From the NCBI GenBank assembly GCA_902462325.1, contig CABQBF010000005.1:1-43234 (forward strand): a stretch of DNA of 43,234 nt. Reading direction: 5' to 3'. The position numbers and the translations under genes were made by a program. The DNA is from an uncultured Peptococcaceae bacterium. GTDB taxonomy: Bacteria; Bacillota; Peptococcia; Peptococcales; Peptococcaceae. The notes under the pieces were generated by a model that saw only the letters and a list, made by a program, of their open reading frames with translations, searched no databases and was not told where the DNA came from. Shown in pieces: positions 1 through 8,102 of the stretch (position 1 is its first letter; each line of letters starts with the position of its first letter).

Positions 1-54
1 ATTGCTCCCACTAGAACCTGAATCTAGCGCGTCTGCCAATTCCGCCACGCCCGC
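1..54 (-). tRNA. tRNA-Leu (anticodon CAG), 3' part outside the window
   Basis: Read on the minus strand, the first 54 bases give a 7-base acceptor strand GCGGGCG, a D-arm beginning GGCGGAATTGGCAGACGCG, and a five-pair anticodon stem (CTAGA/TCTAG) around the loop TTCAGGT, so the anticodon is CAG. The variable arm, T-arm and 3' acceptor strand lie before position 1, so the gene is cut by the window edge. The GGCGGAATTGGCAGACGCGC segment is characteristic of bacterial leucine tRNAs. Confidence 0.93.
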
Positions 55-130
55 TCGTCGCTGACGACTTTTATATAATAGCACTTTCTGCAAAAGCCGT
101 CAAGCTTTTTTTGCAAATTTTCATATCTTT

Positions 131-814
131 TCACACTGTATGCAGTAAATTGGAAATGCAATTCATAAATTTGCGGCTGGAAAAAACATTGCTGGCAGCC
201 TGCTGGTATAAAGATTCCCACTCGGCCTTGCGCAGCCCGGTCTTATGATAAAATAATTCAGCGCCCAAGCGTTTATCACCGTCAATCTGATATAGATTGG
301 AAAAATATTCGCCTAATTCCTGCGGAGATTCATAAATATGCATCATAGCATAGGCATCTCTGTCCACCTGAAAGGAATAATTAAAGATACTTTCCAGGCG
401 CACCAGCGTTTTTCTGCACGCCGCGCCCTCTTCCTTTCCCGCTTGCTCGCTTAATTCCAGCAGCTGATACATAGGCTGCAAATAATTGTGATACCGTATA
501 AAATCATTATGGCTTAAATAGCCGATTAACTCTAACAAGGACAACCCCAAGGGAACAATAATGCCCTTCTCTTCATTGGTAAAGGACATAAATGCTGTGG
601 GTAAAAAAACATAGTGCAGATAGCCGCTCAGCGCATCCAGAGAAGAAAAATGCAACACATCTTCTATCAGTTTACGCCGTCCAAAGCTATTATAAATAAT
701 CCCTTGAAAAAACACCGAATGTTCCGTAATCGGCTCATTATTAAAGGTTTCCATCAGCTTGCGGCTGCGGATTAGATTTTCCCAATAGTAGCTGTTATGA
801 TATTTGGGATGCAT
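131..814 (-). CDS. Hypothetical protein, 227 aa
   Basis: I do not recognise this protein. It starts at an ATG preceded by GGAAGGTGAT at good spacing and runs 227 codons to TGA. It is soluble-looking and mostly helical, rich in Tyr, Leu and Phe, with no signal peptide, no clear membrane segment and no cysteine or histidine motif that suggests catalysis. It lies between the tRNA-Leu gene and trpS, is transcribed away from trpS, and has no operon partner in the window. An extended -10 element lies just upstream. No function is proposed. Confidence 0.75.
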   Translation of the reverse strand: MHPKYHNSYYWENLIRSRKLMETFNNEPITEHSVFFQGIIYNSFGRRKLIEDVLHFSSLDALSGYLHYVFLPTAFMSFTNEEKGIIVPLGLSLLELIGYLSHNDFIRYHNYLQPMYQLLELSEQAGKEEGAACRKTLVRLESIFNYSFQVDRDAYAMMHIYESPQELGEYFSNLYQIDGDKRLGAELFYHKTGLRKAEWESLYQQAASNVFSSRKFMNCISNLLHTV

Positions 815-843
815 AGGATCACCTTCCAGCAGTTATTACACTT

Positions 844-849
844 ATTATA
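844..849 (-). promoter_or_regulatory. Extended -10 promoter for the 131-814 gene
   Basis: On the minus strand a TATAAT hexamer preceded by TGC (an extended -10) lies about 30 bases upstream of the ATG at 814. No good -35 is seen at 16-18 bases. Confidence 0.45.
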
Positions 850-971
850 GCACAATTCATATAATATTTACACAAAAACCGTCTGTTTCAATCTATCCTG
901 CTGTAAAAGTTGTCTGCATAGCTCCAACCATCTTTGTTAAGCTGATTTGAACAATTCAAAAAACAGTTCCA

Positions 972-1000
972 TTGACAAAGCCATTATTTCCTTTTATAAT
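972..1000 (+). promoter_or_regulatory. Consensus sigma-A promoter of trpS
   Basis: TTGACA at 972-977 and TATAAT at 995-1000 are both perfect and separated by exactly 17 bases, giving a predicted start near 1007 and a leader of about 80 bases. A 6-bp hairpin (GCCAGC 1020-1025 with GCTGGC 1037-1042) lies in the leader. The leader is too short for a T-box, and no T-box TGGNACCGCG motif is present. Confidence 0.85.
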
Positions 1001-1088
1001 TTTTAGATAAGCTATTTTTGCCAGCGCTGTGGTTTTGCTGGCTGCATGAATCGAGAGAAAAAAATTCCCATATAAAGGAGTTCTGATA

Positions 1089-2084
1089 ATGATGGAACAA
1101 ACAAAGAAACGTATTTTGACCGGCGACCGTCCAACCGGTAAGCTGCATATCGGTCATTATGTGGGCAGTTTACAGACCCGTGTTAAACTGCAGGAGGAAT
1201 ATGAAACCTTTATTCTCATTGCCGACGTACAGGCGCTGACCACCCATTTCGAGCGGCCACAGCTTATTCACGACAGCATTTATGAAATTGCTATTGATAA
1301 TCTCTCTGTCGGCTTAGACCCCAGCAAGGTTACCTGGGTACAGCAATCCCATGTGCCGGCGATTGCCGAATTGACCCAGTTCTATTCTCTGCTGGTCAGC
1401 GTGAATACGCTGCGCCACAACCCAACCATCAAAACAGAGGCGGCGCAATACGGCTATGATGATTTAACCTATGGCTTTTTGGGCTATCCAGTCAGCCAAT
1501 CTGCCGATATCACCTTCTGTAATGCCGACTTAGTTCCGGTGGGAGAAGACCAACTGCCTCACATGGAATTGACCCGTAAATTGGTACGCCGCTTCAATGA
1601 AATGTATGCACCGGTGTTGAAAGAACCGCGGCATATGTTAAGTAGCTGTTCCCGTTTGATGGGCTTAGACGGCAACGCCAAGATGGGCAAAAGCCTGGGC
1701 AATGCCATTTATCTGGCTGATTCCGCCGATGAGGTAGCCCGCAAGGTAAAAACTGCTGTTACCGACCCAGCCCGTATCAAAGCCAGCGATCCAGGCCATC
1801 CGGAGGTGTGCGTGGTCAATAAATATCATCAAACCTTCACGCCTAACGAATATGATAATATTTGTGAAATGTGCCGTCAGGGAACCATCGGCTGCGTTGC
1901 CTGCAAAAAAATGCTGACTGCCAGCCTGAATACCTTACTAGACCCATTCCGGGAAAAACGGGCTTACTATGAAGCACACCGCGACGAGGTACACGATATC
2001 ATTACCACCGGTACTGCCAAAGCCTGTGAAATCGGCAATGAAACTGTGAAAAAAGTCAAAGATGCTATGTTCTTAACCGTATAA
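1089..2084 (+). CDS. trpS: Tryptophan-tRNA ligase
   Basis: Class Ic aminoacyl-tRNA synthetase charging tRNA-Trp with tryptophan in the cytosol. The 331-residue length is typical. The HIGH-type signature TGKLHIGHYVG lies near residue 18, and the KMSKS loop appears as KMGKS near residue 202, followed by LGNAIYLAD. The opening TGDRPTGKLHIGH and the KMGKSLGNAIYL stretch resemble the streptococcal-type branch rather than the Bacillus-type one. It starts at tandem ATG codons (1089 and 1092), with AAAGGAG ending 8 bases before the first. It is monocistronic, with its own consensus promoter and a downstream terminator. Tryptophan T-box control, common for trpS in Bacillota, is not visible here. Confidence 0.96.
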   Translation: MMEQTKKRILTGDRPTGKLHIGHYVGSLQTRVKLQEEYETFILIADVQALTTHFERPQLIHDSIYEIAIDNLSVGLDPSKVTWVQQSHVPAIAELTQFYSLLVSVNTLRHNPTIKTEAAQYGYDDLTYGFLGYPVSQSADITFCNADLVPVGEDQLPHMELTRKLVRRFNEMYAPVLKEPRHMLSSCSRLMGLDGNAKMGKSLGNAIYLADSADEVARKVKTAVTDPARIKASDPGHPEVCVVNKYHQTFTPNEYDNICEMCRQGTIGCVACKKMLTASLNTLLDPFREKRAYYEAHRDEVHDIITTGTAKACEIGNETVKKVKDAMFLTV

Positions 2085-2110
2085 CTTTATTGTATCTATT
2101 TCAAAAAACA

Positions 2111-2150
2111 GGGGCTATCGCACTGACAAGCAGCGCGAGGCCCCATTTTT
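2111..2150 (+). terminator. Rho-independent terminator after trpS
   Basis: GGGGC (2111-2115) pairs with GCCCC (2140-2144), and an inner TCGC/GCGA stem sits above a small bulge; ATTTTTAT follows. It lies between the convergent trpS and arginase-family genes. Confidence 0.75.
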
Positions 2151-2163
2151 ATCACTGTGGTTT

Positions 2164-2931
2164 TCACTGGCGGGCTTTGGCGCCTGCCAGCAAAAATTCC
2201 AGCAACTCTCTATTGGTTTCGTTGTTAATTTGTTCGTCCTCATTCTGATACAGCATCTGCAGGCCTTCGGCACATTCGCCGCAAATATCCACGCCAATCA
2301 ACCGGCGGCTTTGCAGCACCGGTCCCAGTAAATGCTCCAGCACATCCAGCGATAAGCTGCCCTGGCTCCAGTTGGTGCGGGCAAAATGGCGACTCAGCAC
2401 ATCCTTATCCAGCGACACATATACCGGCAAATTATCTTCCAATAAACAGTTCAGCACCGACGCTGTAGCTTCCCGCTGCAGCTGCTGCAAACTGATGCAG
2501 ACTAATCGCCTGCGATAACCTTCTGCAATGGCGGCAAAAGAGCTCTGCTCCGGCCCCACAATCCACACCTTCTGCAAAAAGGTATTGGTATCCAACACCT
2601 GCTGCACCCAACCGCCACAGGATAACAAATTGGGAAACTGCGGCGGCTGCATATCGCTGTGATAATCAAACACCACCAGATGAAAAGGCTCGGCGATTTT
2701 CTCTAACCAAAACTCACTGATATAGTGATAATTCCCTGAGTCTAAAAAATGAACTCCCTCCGGTCCAAAAGGCGCAATCCGCTGCCGCAAAAGCTGTCCC
2801 GCTTCCGGCGTGCAGTAGCAATTAACGCCGCTTAAATCGGCGCAGTCAATCCAATGAAAACGCCAGTGTCGGTAAAAATCTTCCTGCTCATAAATTTGCG
2901 ACATATTCATAATGACGATTTCCTGCTGCAT
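2164..2931 (-). CDS. Arginase/agmatinase-family (ureohydrolase fold) protein
   Basis: The 255-residue protein carries the ordered metal-site pattern of the ureohydrolase family. DYHSD near residue 90 corresponds to the usual DxHxD, SLDKD near residue 170 corresponds to SxDxD, and DICGE comes near the C terminus. Family members hydrolyse guanidino groups of arginine, agmatine or formiminoglutamate using two Mn ions. It is shorter and more diverged than typical agmatinase (about 290-300 residues), so the substrate cannot be named. An in-frame GTG three codons upstream would leave no gap to the AAGGAG motif; the ATG at 2931 is 8 bases from it and is preferred. It has its own promoter and no pathway neighbour. 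Fold assignment is firm, activity uncertain. Confidence 0.8.
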   Translation of the reverse strand: MQQEIVIMNMSQIYEQEDFYRHWRFHWIDCADLSGVNCYCTPEAGQLLRQRIAPFGPEGVHFLDSGNYHYISEFWLEKIAEPFHLVVFDYHSDMQPPQFPNLLSCGGWVQQVLDTNTFLQKVWIVGPEQSSFAAIAEGYRRRLVCISLQQLQREATASVLNCLLEDNLPVYVSLDKDVLSRHFARTNWSQGSLSLDVLEHLLGPVLQSRRLIGVDICGECAEGLQMLYQNEDEQINNETNRELLEFLLAGAKARQ

Positions 2932-2964
2932 TCCAGTCACTCCTTCTCACGCTACGATAAATTC

Positions 2965-2993
2965 ACTATAATTATTTTTGATTTTTTTGTCAA
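2965..2993 (-). promoter_or_regulatory. Promoter of the arginase-family gene
   Basis: On the minus strand TTGACA (2988-2993) and TATAGT (2965-2970) are separated by 17 AT-rich bases, about 35 bases ahead of the ATG. A weak 6-bp inverted repeat (ATCAGC/GCTGAT) followed by T residues just upstream may terminate the deacetylase transcript. Confidence 0.7.
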
Positions 2994-3069
2994 ATCAAAA
3001 AATCAGCCAACAAAAATAGAGCTATCGCGAAAATTCCTCCGCTGATACCTCTATCCCTGCTGCATGATT

Positions 3070-3948
3070 TCAATCTGCTTGCTGCGGCGGCAGGGAGCGA
3101 TAATATTGCCCTGCCTGTGGCGTTACGCCGCGGAACTTGAACAATTCGCTGACCGTCACCATCTGATAGCCCCGCTCCTGCAATGCCGGTACCAATTCGG
3201 CCACAGCCTCTGCCGTAGGCCCATAAATATCGTGCATCAAAACAATATCGCCATCCTGCACACTATTCAGAATATGATTGACAACTTTCTCTTTATTTTT
3301 CACCTTCCAATCATAAGGGTCCACCGACCAACCAATGATTGGTTTGCCTTCCGCTTTTAAAATTTCCTGCACCTGTTCATTTTTTGCGCCATAAGGCACA
3401 CGCAGCAATGCCGGCGTATAACTGTGCTGTTGCTGCAACGCTTCGTCCACCAAACGCACCTGCTCGACCACTTCCGACTCGGTCAGCTTGGTTAAATTTT
3501 TATGGGCAAAGGTATGGCTGGCAATTTCATTATGATAAGCCAGCGCATTATCAATGGCCGCCTGATGGGTAGCCACCCGACTGCCCAATAAAAAGAAGGT
3601 GGCTCGCGCATTATGATTTTTCAAAGCATCCACAATATCCCACGTATATTGGGAAGGGCCGTCATCAAAGGTCAACGCAATCATAGGCTTAGTCGGATCA
3701 ATGCCATAAGGATTATCGTTTTCCGGCTCTGGCGCAGCTTGTTCTTCCTGTTCCTGCTGCACATCAGCTATGGTGGAAACCCCATTTCCGGCCGAGGCCA
3801 CCTGCACACTGTTATCCCGCAAAGTGACGCTGTGCAGAAACAAACCGGCCGCCACTGCCAGCAAAACGCCAACACTGCAAAACATCACCACCGATGCCCG
3901 TTTTACTTTATATCGATACCGCTTCGTACGATTTGAATACGCATTCAT
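3070..3948 (-). CDS. Membrane-anchored NodB-type polysaccharide deacetylase
   Basis: A carbohydrate-esterase-4 protein expected to remove acetyl groups from cell-wall or cortex glycans outside the membrane. The N terminus is basic with one membrane segment (about residues 19-40), followed by a low-complexity linker rich in Gln, Glu and Pro. The NodB motifs follow in order: TFDDGPS (motif 1, metal Asp), SHTFAH (motif 2, metal His pair), RVPYG (motif 3), a DPYDW segment (motif 4) and LMHD (motif 5). All catalytic residues appear intact. The ATG at 3948 follows AAAGGGG by 7 bases; an upstream in-frame TTG has no suitable site. It diverges from the SPOCS/LysM gene, so a role in the spore envelope is possible but not shown. 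PgdA- and PdaA-like roles cannot be separated here. Confidence 0.9.
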   Translation of the reverse strand: MNAYSNRTKRYRYKVKRASVVMFCSVGVLLAVAAGLFLHSVTLRDNSVQVASAGNGVSTIADVQQEQEEQAAPEPENDNPYGIDPTKPMIALTFDDGPSQYTWDIVDALKNHNARATFFLLGSRVATHQAAIDNALAYHNEIASHTFAHKNLTKLTESEVVEQVRLVDEALQQQHSYTPALLRVPYGAKNEQVQEILKAEGKPIIGWSVDPYDWKVKNKEKVVNHILNSVQDGDIVLMHDIYGPTAEAVAELVPALQERGYQMVTVSELFKFRGVTPQAGQYYRSLPPQQAD

Positions 3949-4300
3949 AGAAATGCCCCTTTCTGTCAAATCCCTTATCGCTGCAAAAAATTCTACGTTA
4001 TTTCCCGTTCAGCACTAATCATACTACAAGTACCAACAAAATACCATACCAACAATAAAAAATTTTCTGCCAATTGAAGGGAAGCTGTTCTCTCCTTAAT
4101 TTAGACGTAACAACTGGCAATTTTGGTGCCTTAAAAATAAAAAATTTGCAGAAAATTTTTATTTTTTCTGCAGCAATTCATCAATCGGCATCCGGCAAAA
4201 GGTTCCTTGATTTTTTGCATTTCCAAAAAAGCTGGCACAAAAAAGGCAGCTTGCTCATATAGTATACTGATAAAGCGACAAATCGCTTTGGAGGGAGGAG
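3949..4300. other. Intergenic region between divergent deacetylase and SPOCS genes, with a 9-bp hairpin
   Basis: This 352-base AT-rich region must hold both divergent promoters, but I see no convincing -35/-10 pair for either. It contains one clear hairpin: TGCAGAAAA at 4147-4155 pairs perfectly with TTTTCTGCA at 4164-4172 around an 8-base T-rich loop. A mother-cell sigma factor promoter for the SPOCS gene is possible, but I cannot identify one with confidence. Confidence 0.5.
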
Positions 4301-5968
4301 ATGAAAAGCATGCAGCCAATTACCCAAAATAAAAAGCGCATCAAGGTACAGCATATTGTCGGCAATGGCACCGCCCAGGTAGATATTGTGCGCAACATTC
4401 AGTTGCCAGCCCGGGCCCGTAAAATTGTCGATATTCATGCCGAAATCGTAGAATTGGATTACGAAATTATTCCCAATAAAATCATCGTCAAAGGGGCTCT
4501 GCATAAACAGATTTATTATGTAGAAGAAGGGGATTATGTCGTCAAGGAATTTACCATCATGCGGGAAGAATTTACCGACTTCGTGCATATTCAGGGCGCA
4601 CGGCCGGAAATGGAAGCGCTGCTGGACGGACATATCCTGTTTGTCAACACCAACCCAGCCAACGGCGAATTTCCTACCGATTTACTCTATCAGGTAGCGG
4701 TGCTGGCCGTTGATGTAAAAGTGGTAGAAATGATGACGTTGGACGTTGTCACCGATTGTTACGGCGAAGGCATCAGCGTACAAAAGGCACCGTTCTCGGT
4801 AGAATGTCTGGTGGGCGCCGCCGAAAAGCAATCCACCATCTCCGTAGAGCACGTGCTGTGTAAACCAGCCCGCAAAATTTACGATATGGACGCCGTCTGC
4901 CGGGATTTGGACTACGAAGTGCTGCCGGGCCGCGTGATCGTCCGCGGAACGCTGCATAAGCAAATTTACTATGTAGACGCTTGCGACGACACCGTGCAGG
5001 CGCAAAGCTATGACAACGAATTTTCCGTTGTTCTGGACGTACCCGGCGCCAAACCGGATATGGAGGTTTACACCAAATGCCGCATGGAATTCTGCGAAGC
5101 CAAATTGATGGGACCGCAGCCTTGCAATATGGTAAAAGCCAACGTGATTTTGCAGGTTATGGTGAAAGTCACCGAATTGACCAAAATGAATATTGTCACC
5201 AACGTAGAAGGCGCTCTGGTGGACCGCTGCCGCATTCGCGTGGAAGACATTATCGGCCGAAAATGTCATCAGGAAAATGTCAACCAGACTATTGACGTCA
5301 ACGCGCCTATGGACGTAGACAATATGCTGGTGAAGAGTACCAAGAATATGACCGCCTGCGTGCGCAATGTCAGCTACGAGAAAATTTGCAACAAGGTTAT
5401 CATCAAAGGCGTCATTCACGTGCAGGTATACTATGTGGCCTGCAACTGTGAGCAGGAACTGCGGGAAACCAGCGCCGACATTCCTTTTACCACCGTGGTC
5501 AACTTCGACTGCATCAATGAAGATACCATGATTCGCTGCCGGGAACGGGTGGAATACACCGACGCCAAAATCGAAGGCACTCCCTGCCAGACCTCCAAAA
5601 TTCGCGCCGTAGCCATTTTGGAAATCTGTGTTTGCGCATTCCAGACCAAAGATTTTATGGTAGTAACCAATGTATGCACCAATGGCACCTGCAATACCCA
5701 GCCACAGCACAAGCCCCAGCCAAAACCAATTCCCAAACCGGAACCCAAACCAGAACCTGAAGAAAAAGAGGAAGAAGTTTGCCCTACCGGCGGCTATACC
5801 TACGAAGTAAAAGCAGGCGACACCTTAGCCAAAATCGCCGCCAGCTACCAGACGCAAGTGCCCGGCATCACTTGGCAGCAAATCGCCCGCTTCAACAATC
5901 TGTATGCACCATACACGCTCAACATTGGCCAGATTTTGCGCATTCCCTGTGTAGCAGGCAAAGGCTGA
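4301..5968 (+). CDS. Triple SPOCS (DUF3794) and LysM protein, SipL-like spore coat morphogenesis factor
   Basis: The 555-residue protein has three successive SPOCS/DUF3794 repeats (about residues 16-150, 170-290 and 300-440), each containing a similar IYYV core (VQVYYV in the third). A Pro/Lys/Glu linker (about 455-492) leads to one C-terminal LysM domain (about 497-550, GGYTYEVKAGDTLAKIA). The third repeat is unusually cysteine-rich. This layout matches SipL of Clostridioides difficile, which binds the coat ATPase SpoIVA through its LysM domain, so a mother-cell role in coat assembly is inferred. GGAGGGAGGAG abuts the first ATG; GGAGG is 6 bases from it, and a second in-frame ATG lies at 4310. 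A terminator follows. Clostridial genomes often hold several SPOCS proteins, so exact orthology is not proven. Confidence 0.85.
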   Translation: MKSMQPITQNKKRIKVQHIVGNGTAQVDIVRNIQLPARARKIVDIHAEIVELDYEIIPNKIIVKGALHKQIYYVEEGDYVVKEFTIMREEFTDFVHIQGARPEMEALLDGHILFVNTNPANGEFPTDLLYQVAVLAVDVKVVEMMTLDVVTDCYGEGISVQKAPFSVECLVGAAEKQSTISVEHVLCKPARKIYDMDAVCRDLDYEVLPGRVIVRGTLHKQIYYVDACDDTVQAQSYDNEFSVVLDVPGAKPDMEVYTKCRMEFCEAKLMGPQPCNMVKANVILQVMVKVTELTKMNIVTNVEGALVDRCRIRVEDIIGRKCHQENVNQTIDVNAPMDVDNMLVKSTKNMTACVRNVSYEKICNKVIIKGVIHVQVYYVACNCEQELRETSADIPFTTVVNFDCINEDTMIRCRERVEYTDAKIEGTPCQTSKIRAVAILEICVCAFQTKDFMVVTNVCTNGTCNTQPQHKPQPKPIPKPEPKPEPEEKEEEVCPTGGYTYEVKAGDTLAKIAASYQTQVPGITWQQIARFNNLYAPYTLNIGQILRIPCVAGKG

Positions 5969-5988
5969 ACTGTATAAACCTTAATCAT

Positions 5989-6023
5989 GCGGGTATCGCC
6001 AAACGCGATTCCCGTATTTTTTT
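5989..6023 (+). terminator. Terminator after the SPOCS/LysM gene
   Basis: The arms GCGGGTATCGC and GCGATTCCCG form a GC-rich hairpin followed by TATTTTTTT, 20 bases after the stop codon. Confidence 0.85.
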
Positions 6024-6088
6024 ATGCCTAGACAGAACGCCGCCAAACATTCTTTTCGCACTGTTTTACAGCCACGTTTTTTTGACTA

Positions 6089-6116
6089 GTGACAAAATAA
6101 CTTGAATTGGTATAAT
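6089..6116 (+). promoter_or_regulatory. Promoter of the LysR-type gene
   Basis: GTGACA (6089-6094), a 16-base spacer, and TATAAT (6111-6116) preceded by TGG as an extended -10. The site lies 35 bases upstream of the ATG at 6151. Confidence 0.65.
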
Positions 6117-6150
6117 AGAAGTATCAAATATTGCTGAAGGAGCAATCCCT

Positions 6151-7095
6151 ATGAAGCTGGAAGAAATGAAATATTTCGTGGAAATTGTCAAGGCCCGTTC
6201 TATTAATCAGGCCTCTAAAAATTTATTTGTGGCGCAACCGGCTTTAAGCCGTATGCTGACCGCTCTGGAGAAAGAGCTGGGATTTCCGCTGTTAGAACGC
6301 TCTAAACACGGCATTACACCTACTAAGGCAGGCTTAGCCGTATATGCCGATTGCGTAAAAATATTGCAGCTTTACAACGACAGCAAGCGCCGCTGGCAGG
6401 ACATTGCCTATGAGACCGCCGATACTCATACAACCGTGCGCATTGTCGCTTTGCCCATGATTTGCAATAGCACCATGAATCAGGTATTCTGCGAAGTGGC
6501 ACAAAAGTATCCAAGAATTCAATTAAAATTATTTGAACGACAGCTACAAGATGTTTTACAAGAAACTATATCGCAGTCCTATACCATTGCTATTAGCCAT
6601 TACAACGAAAAAACAAAAGATGAAATTTATCAGTTTGCTAAAACAAATCAGATGCAAATAATTCCACTATTTGATGACGAATACAAATTTTTTGCTGGTT
6701 GTAATCATCCTCTTATCGGGGAAAAAATAACATCAGAAGATTTCAAAGAATGCACCATTGCCAACTATTCCAGCCCTGAAACAGAAAATATGCCCCAATT
6801 CATTGACGCTGGATTAACTGGTTTCTTAGATAAATTCAAACAAGTGCTTTATCTAAGCAACCGTTATATTATGATGGAAACAGCTGCGACTACACAAGCC
6901 ATCACACTTTCCGCAGATTGTATGACGCGAGATAACATTTATCGTAAAAATGGTACCCTAGTTCCACTAAACGTCACCGATTTCTATTTGCCCATGACCT
7001 ATTTCATGATGATGCGCGCTGAACCATCCATAGAGGAAAATATTGTCGCCGATATACTTCGCCGCTATTATCTGGCTCTTGCTGAGCAAAAATAA
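6151..7095 (+). CDS. LysR-type transcriptional regulator
   Basis: A 314-residue LysR-family regulator. Residues 1-60 form the winged helix-turn-helix (MKYFVEIVKARSINQAS, then AQPALSRMLTALEKELG), and the remainder is the effector-binding domain. AAGGAG precedes the ATG by 9 bases. It is convergent with the minus-strand amidohydrolase/DASS genes and is the obvious candidate regulator for them; a dyad at 9630-9654 is a possible target. From about position 6500 on the gene becomes markedly AT-rich compared with its 5' part and with genes to its left, matching the amidohydrolase/DASS segment and suggesting acquisition or recombination. The effector is unknown. Confidence 0.92.
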   Translation: MKLEEMKYFVEIVKARSINQASKNLFVAQPALSRMLTALEKELGFPLLERSKHGITPTKAGLAVYADCVKILQLYNDSKRRWQDIAYETADTHTTVRIVALPMICNSTMNQVFCEVAQKYPRIQLKLFERQLQDVLQETISQSYTIAISHYNEKTKDEIYQFAKTNQMQIIPLFDDEYKFFAGCNHPLIGEKITSEDFKECTIANYSSPETENMPQFIDAGLTGFLDKFKQVLYLSNRYIMMETAATTQAITLSADCMTRDNIYRKNGTLVPLNVTDFYLPMTYFMMMRAEPSIEENIVADILRRYYLALAEQK

Positions 7096-7140
7096 ACACC
7101 TTTGCGTTTTCTCACAATCGAAACGTGCAAAGGTGTTTTT
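7095..7140. terminator. Terminator between LysR and amidohydrolase genes
   Basis: AACACCTTTGC (7095-7105) pairs perfectly with GCAAAGGTGTT (7127-7137), with a further GTTT/AAAC pairing inside and a T run after it. It could serve both convergent transcripts. Confidence 0.85.
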
Positions 7141-7223
7141 AAATTTCCCCTATTCTCACTTTTTAAAATTTTGTTACAGTTTGCATTATACCCGTTGTAA
7201 TGTGCCACAGACTTATATTTTCA

Positions 7224-8072
7224 TTATGCTTCCAATCCCAAAAATCTGGCTGCATTATGATACATGACATCTGCTGCCACTTCCGGACGTAAATGGGCAA
7301 GATAATGGGCCACAGAACCTTCCACATCCACACAAGGATAGGCAGAACCATATAAAAACTTGTCTCTCAACATATAGTTGGCTGCTTCCATATAGGATTG
7401 TGCCCCTGCCGCATGTAATGCATAAATATCCGGCGATAAATATACATTGGGCGATTTAAATGTTAAATGTACTGCCGCTTCTACCCAAGGCCAGCCGCCA
7501 TGACATAACACCAACTTCAATTTTGGGAATACCTTTGCCACAGTATCCGCATGCAGTGCATTACAATATTCTGCTGTAGGACCATGAAATCCTCCAAATG
7601 AAATCATGAGTGGAATATTATGTTTTTCACAAAATTCATAGGTTGGAAAAATATTTTCATCATCCATAAACACCCCATGGAACCCTGGCTCCATAAAAGC
7701 TGTTATACATGAACCATCCAACACATAATTCTGTAATACAGCAATCGTTTCTTCACTACTATCAGGGGCAATGCCGCAAGCACCTACAAAACGAGTTGGA
7801 TATTTTTCCAACAAATCTGCCAAAGCATCATTTTCATACCCTCTAGCATTTTTGCGGATAGATACTACACCTGTCATTTCTCCTGCTCTATCCATCTCTG
7901 CAAATAACTGTTCCATGGATGCCTCTTTCACAGACTGTGCTGTACACATGCCAAAACGTTCTGGAAAATTTTTAGCTGCAAATGGATAATCTGCTTCCAT
8001 GTCAAACATGCCACCCTTGTCCAAGTATGGACCAAACGGAGGGCGCATCCGCATATCAATAATTTTCATCAT
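7224..8072 (-). CDS. Amidohydrolase-2 family protein with altered metal-binding motifs
   Basis: The 282-residue protein has the TIM-barrel layout of the amidohydrolase-2 (ACMSD-like) family: an N-terminal IIDMRMRPP, a central FGGFHGP strand, a conserved LCHGGWPWVEAA segment, and FLYGSAYP near residue 240. The usual HxH at the first strand is replaced by RxR, and the Asp of the usual GSDYP is Ala, so normal metal binding looks unlikely unless other residues substitute. Tandem ATG codons follow AAAGGGG by 7 bases. The gene sits 30 bases downstream of the DASS transporter reading frames, presumably in one transcript, suggesting that it acts on an imported carboxylate or a product of it. The substrate is unknown. 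Confidence 0.85.
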   Translation of the reverse strand: MMKIIDMRMRPPFGPYLDKGGMFDMEADYPFAAKNFPERFGMCTAQSVKEASMEQLFAEMDRAGEMTGVVSIRKNARGYENDALADLLEKYPTRFVGACGIAPDSSEETIAVLQNYVLDGSCITAFMEPGFHGVFMDDENIFPTYEFCEKHNIPLMISFGGFHGPTAEYCNALHADTVAKVFPKLKLVLCHGGWPWVEAAVHLTFKSPNVYLSPDIYALHAAGAQSYMEAANYMLRDKFLYGSAYPCVDVEGSVAHYLAHLRPEVAADVMYHNAARFLGLEA

Positions 8073-8102
8073 AAAACAACCCCTTTGTTATCTACTTATT
8101 CA

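Noticed and set aside
24..221. 65-codon minus-strand frame ending in a WRNWQTR-like sequence
   Set aside because: Its end is the translated tRNA-Leu gene, a well-known shadow; it has no independent support.
1001..1088. T-box leader for trpS
   Set aside because: The leader is about 80 bases and lacks the T-box TGGNACCGCG motif and antiterminator; only a short hairpin is present.
4225..4265. Sigma-54 promoter upstream of the SPOCS gene (TGGCAC and TTGCT)
   Set aside because: The two elements are 12 bases apart, not the required 5.
4682..5710. 342-codon minus-strand frame opposite the SPOCS gene
   Set aside because: His/Phe-rich shadow with no ribosome binding site; the plus-strand gene has clear domains.
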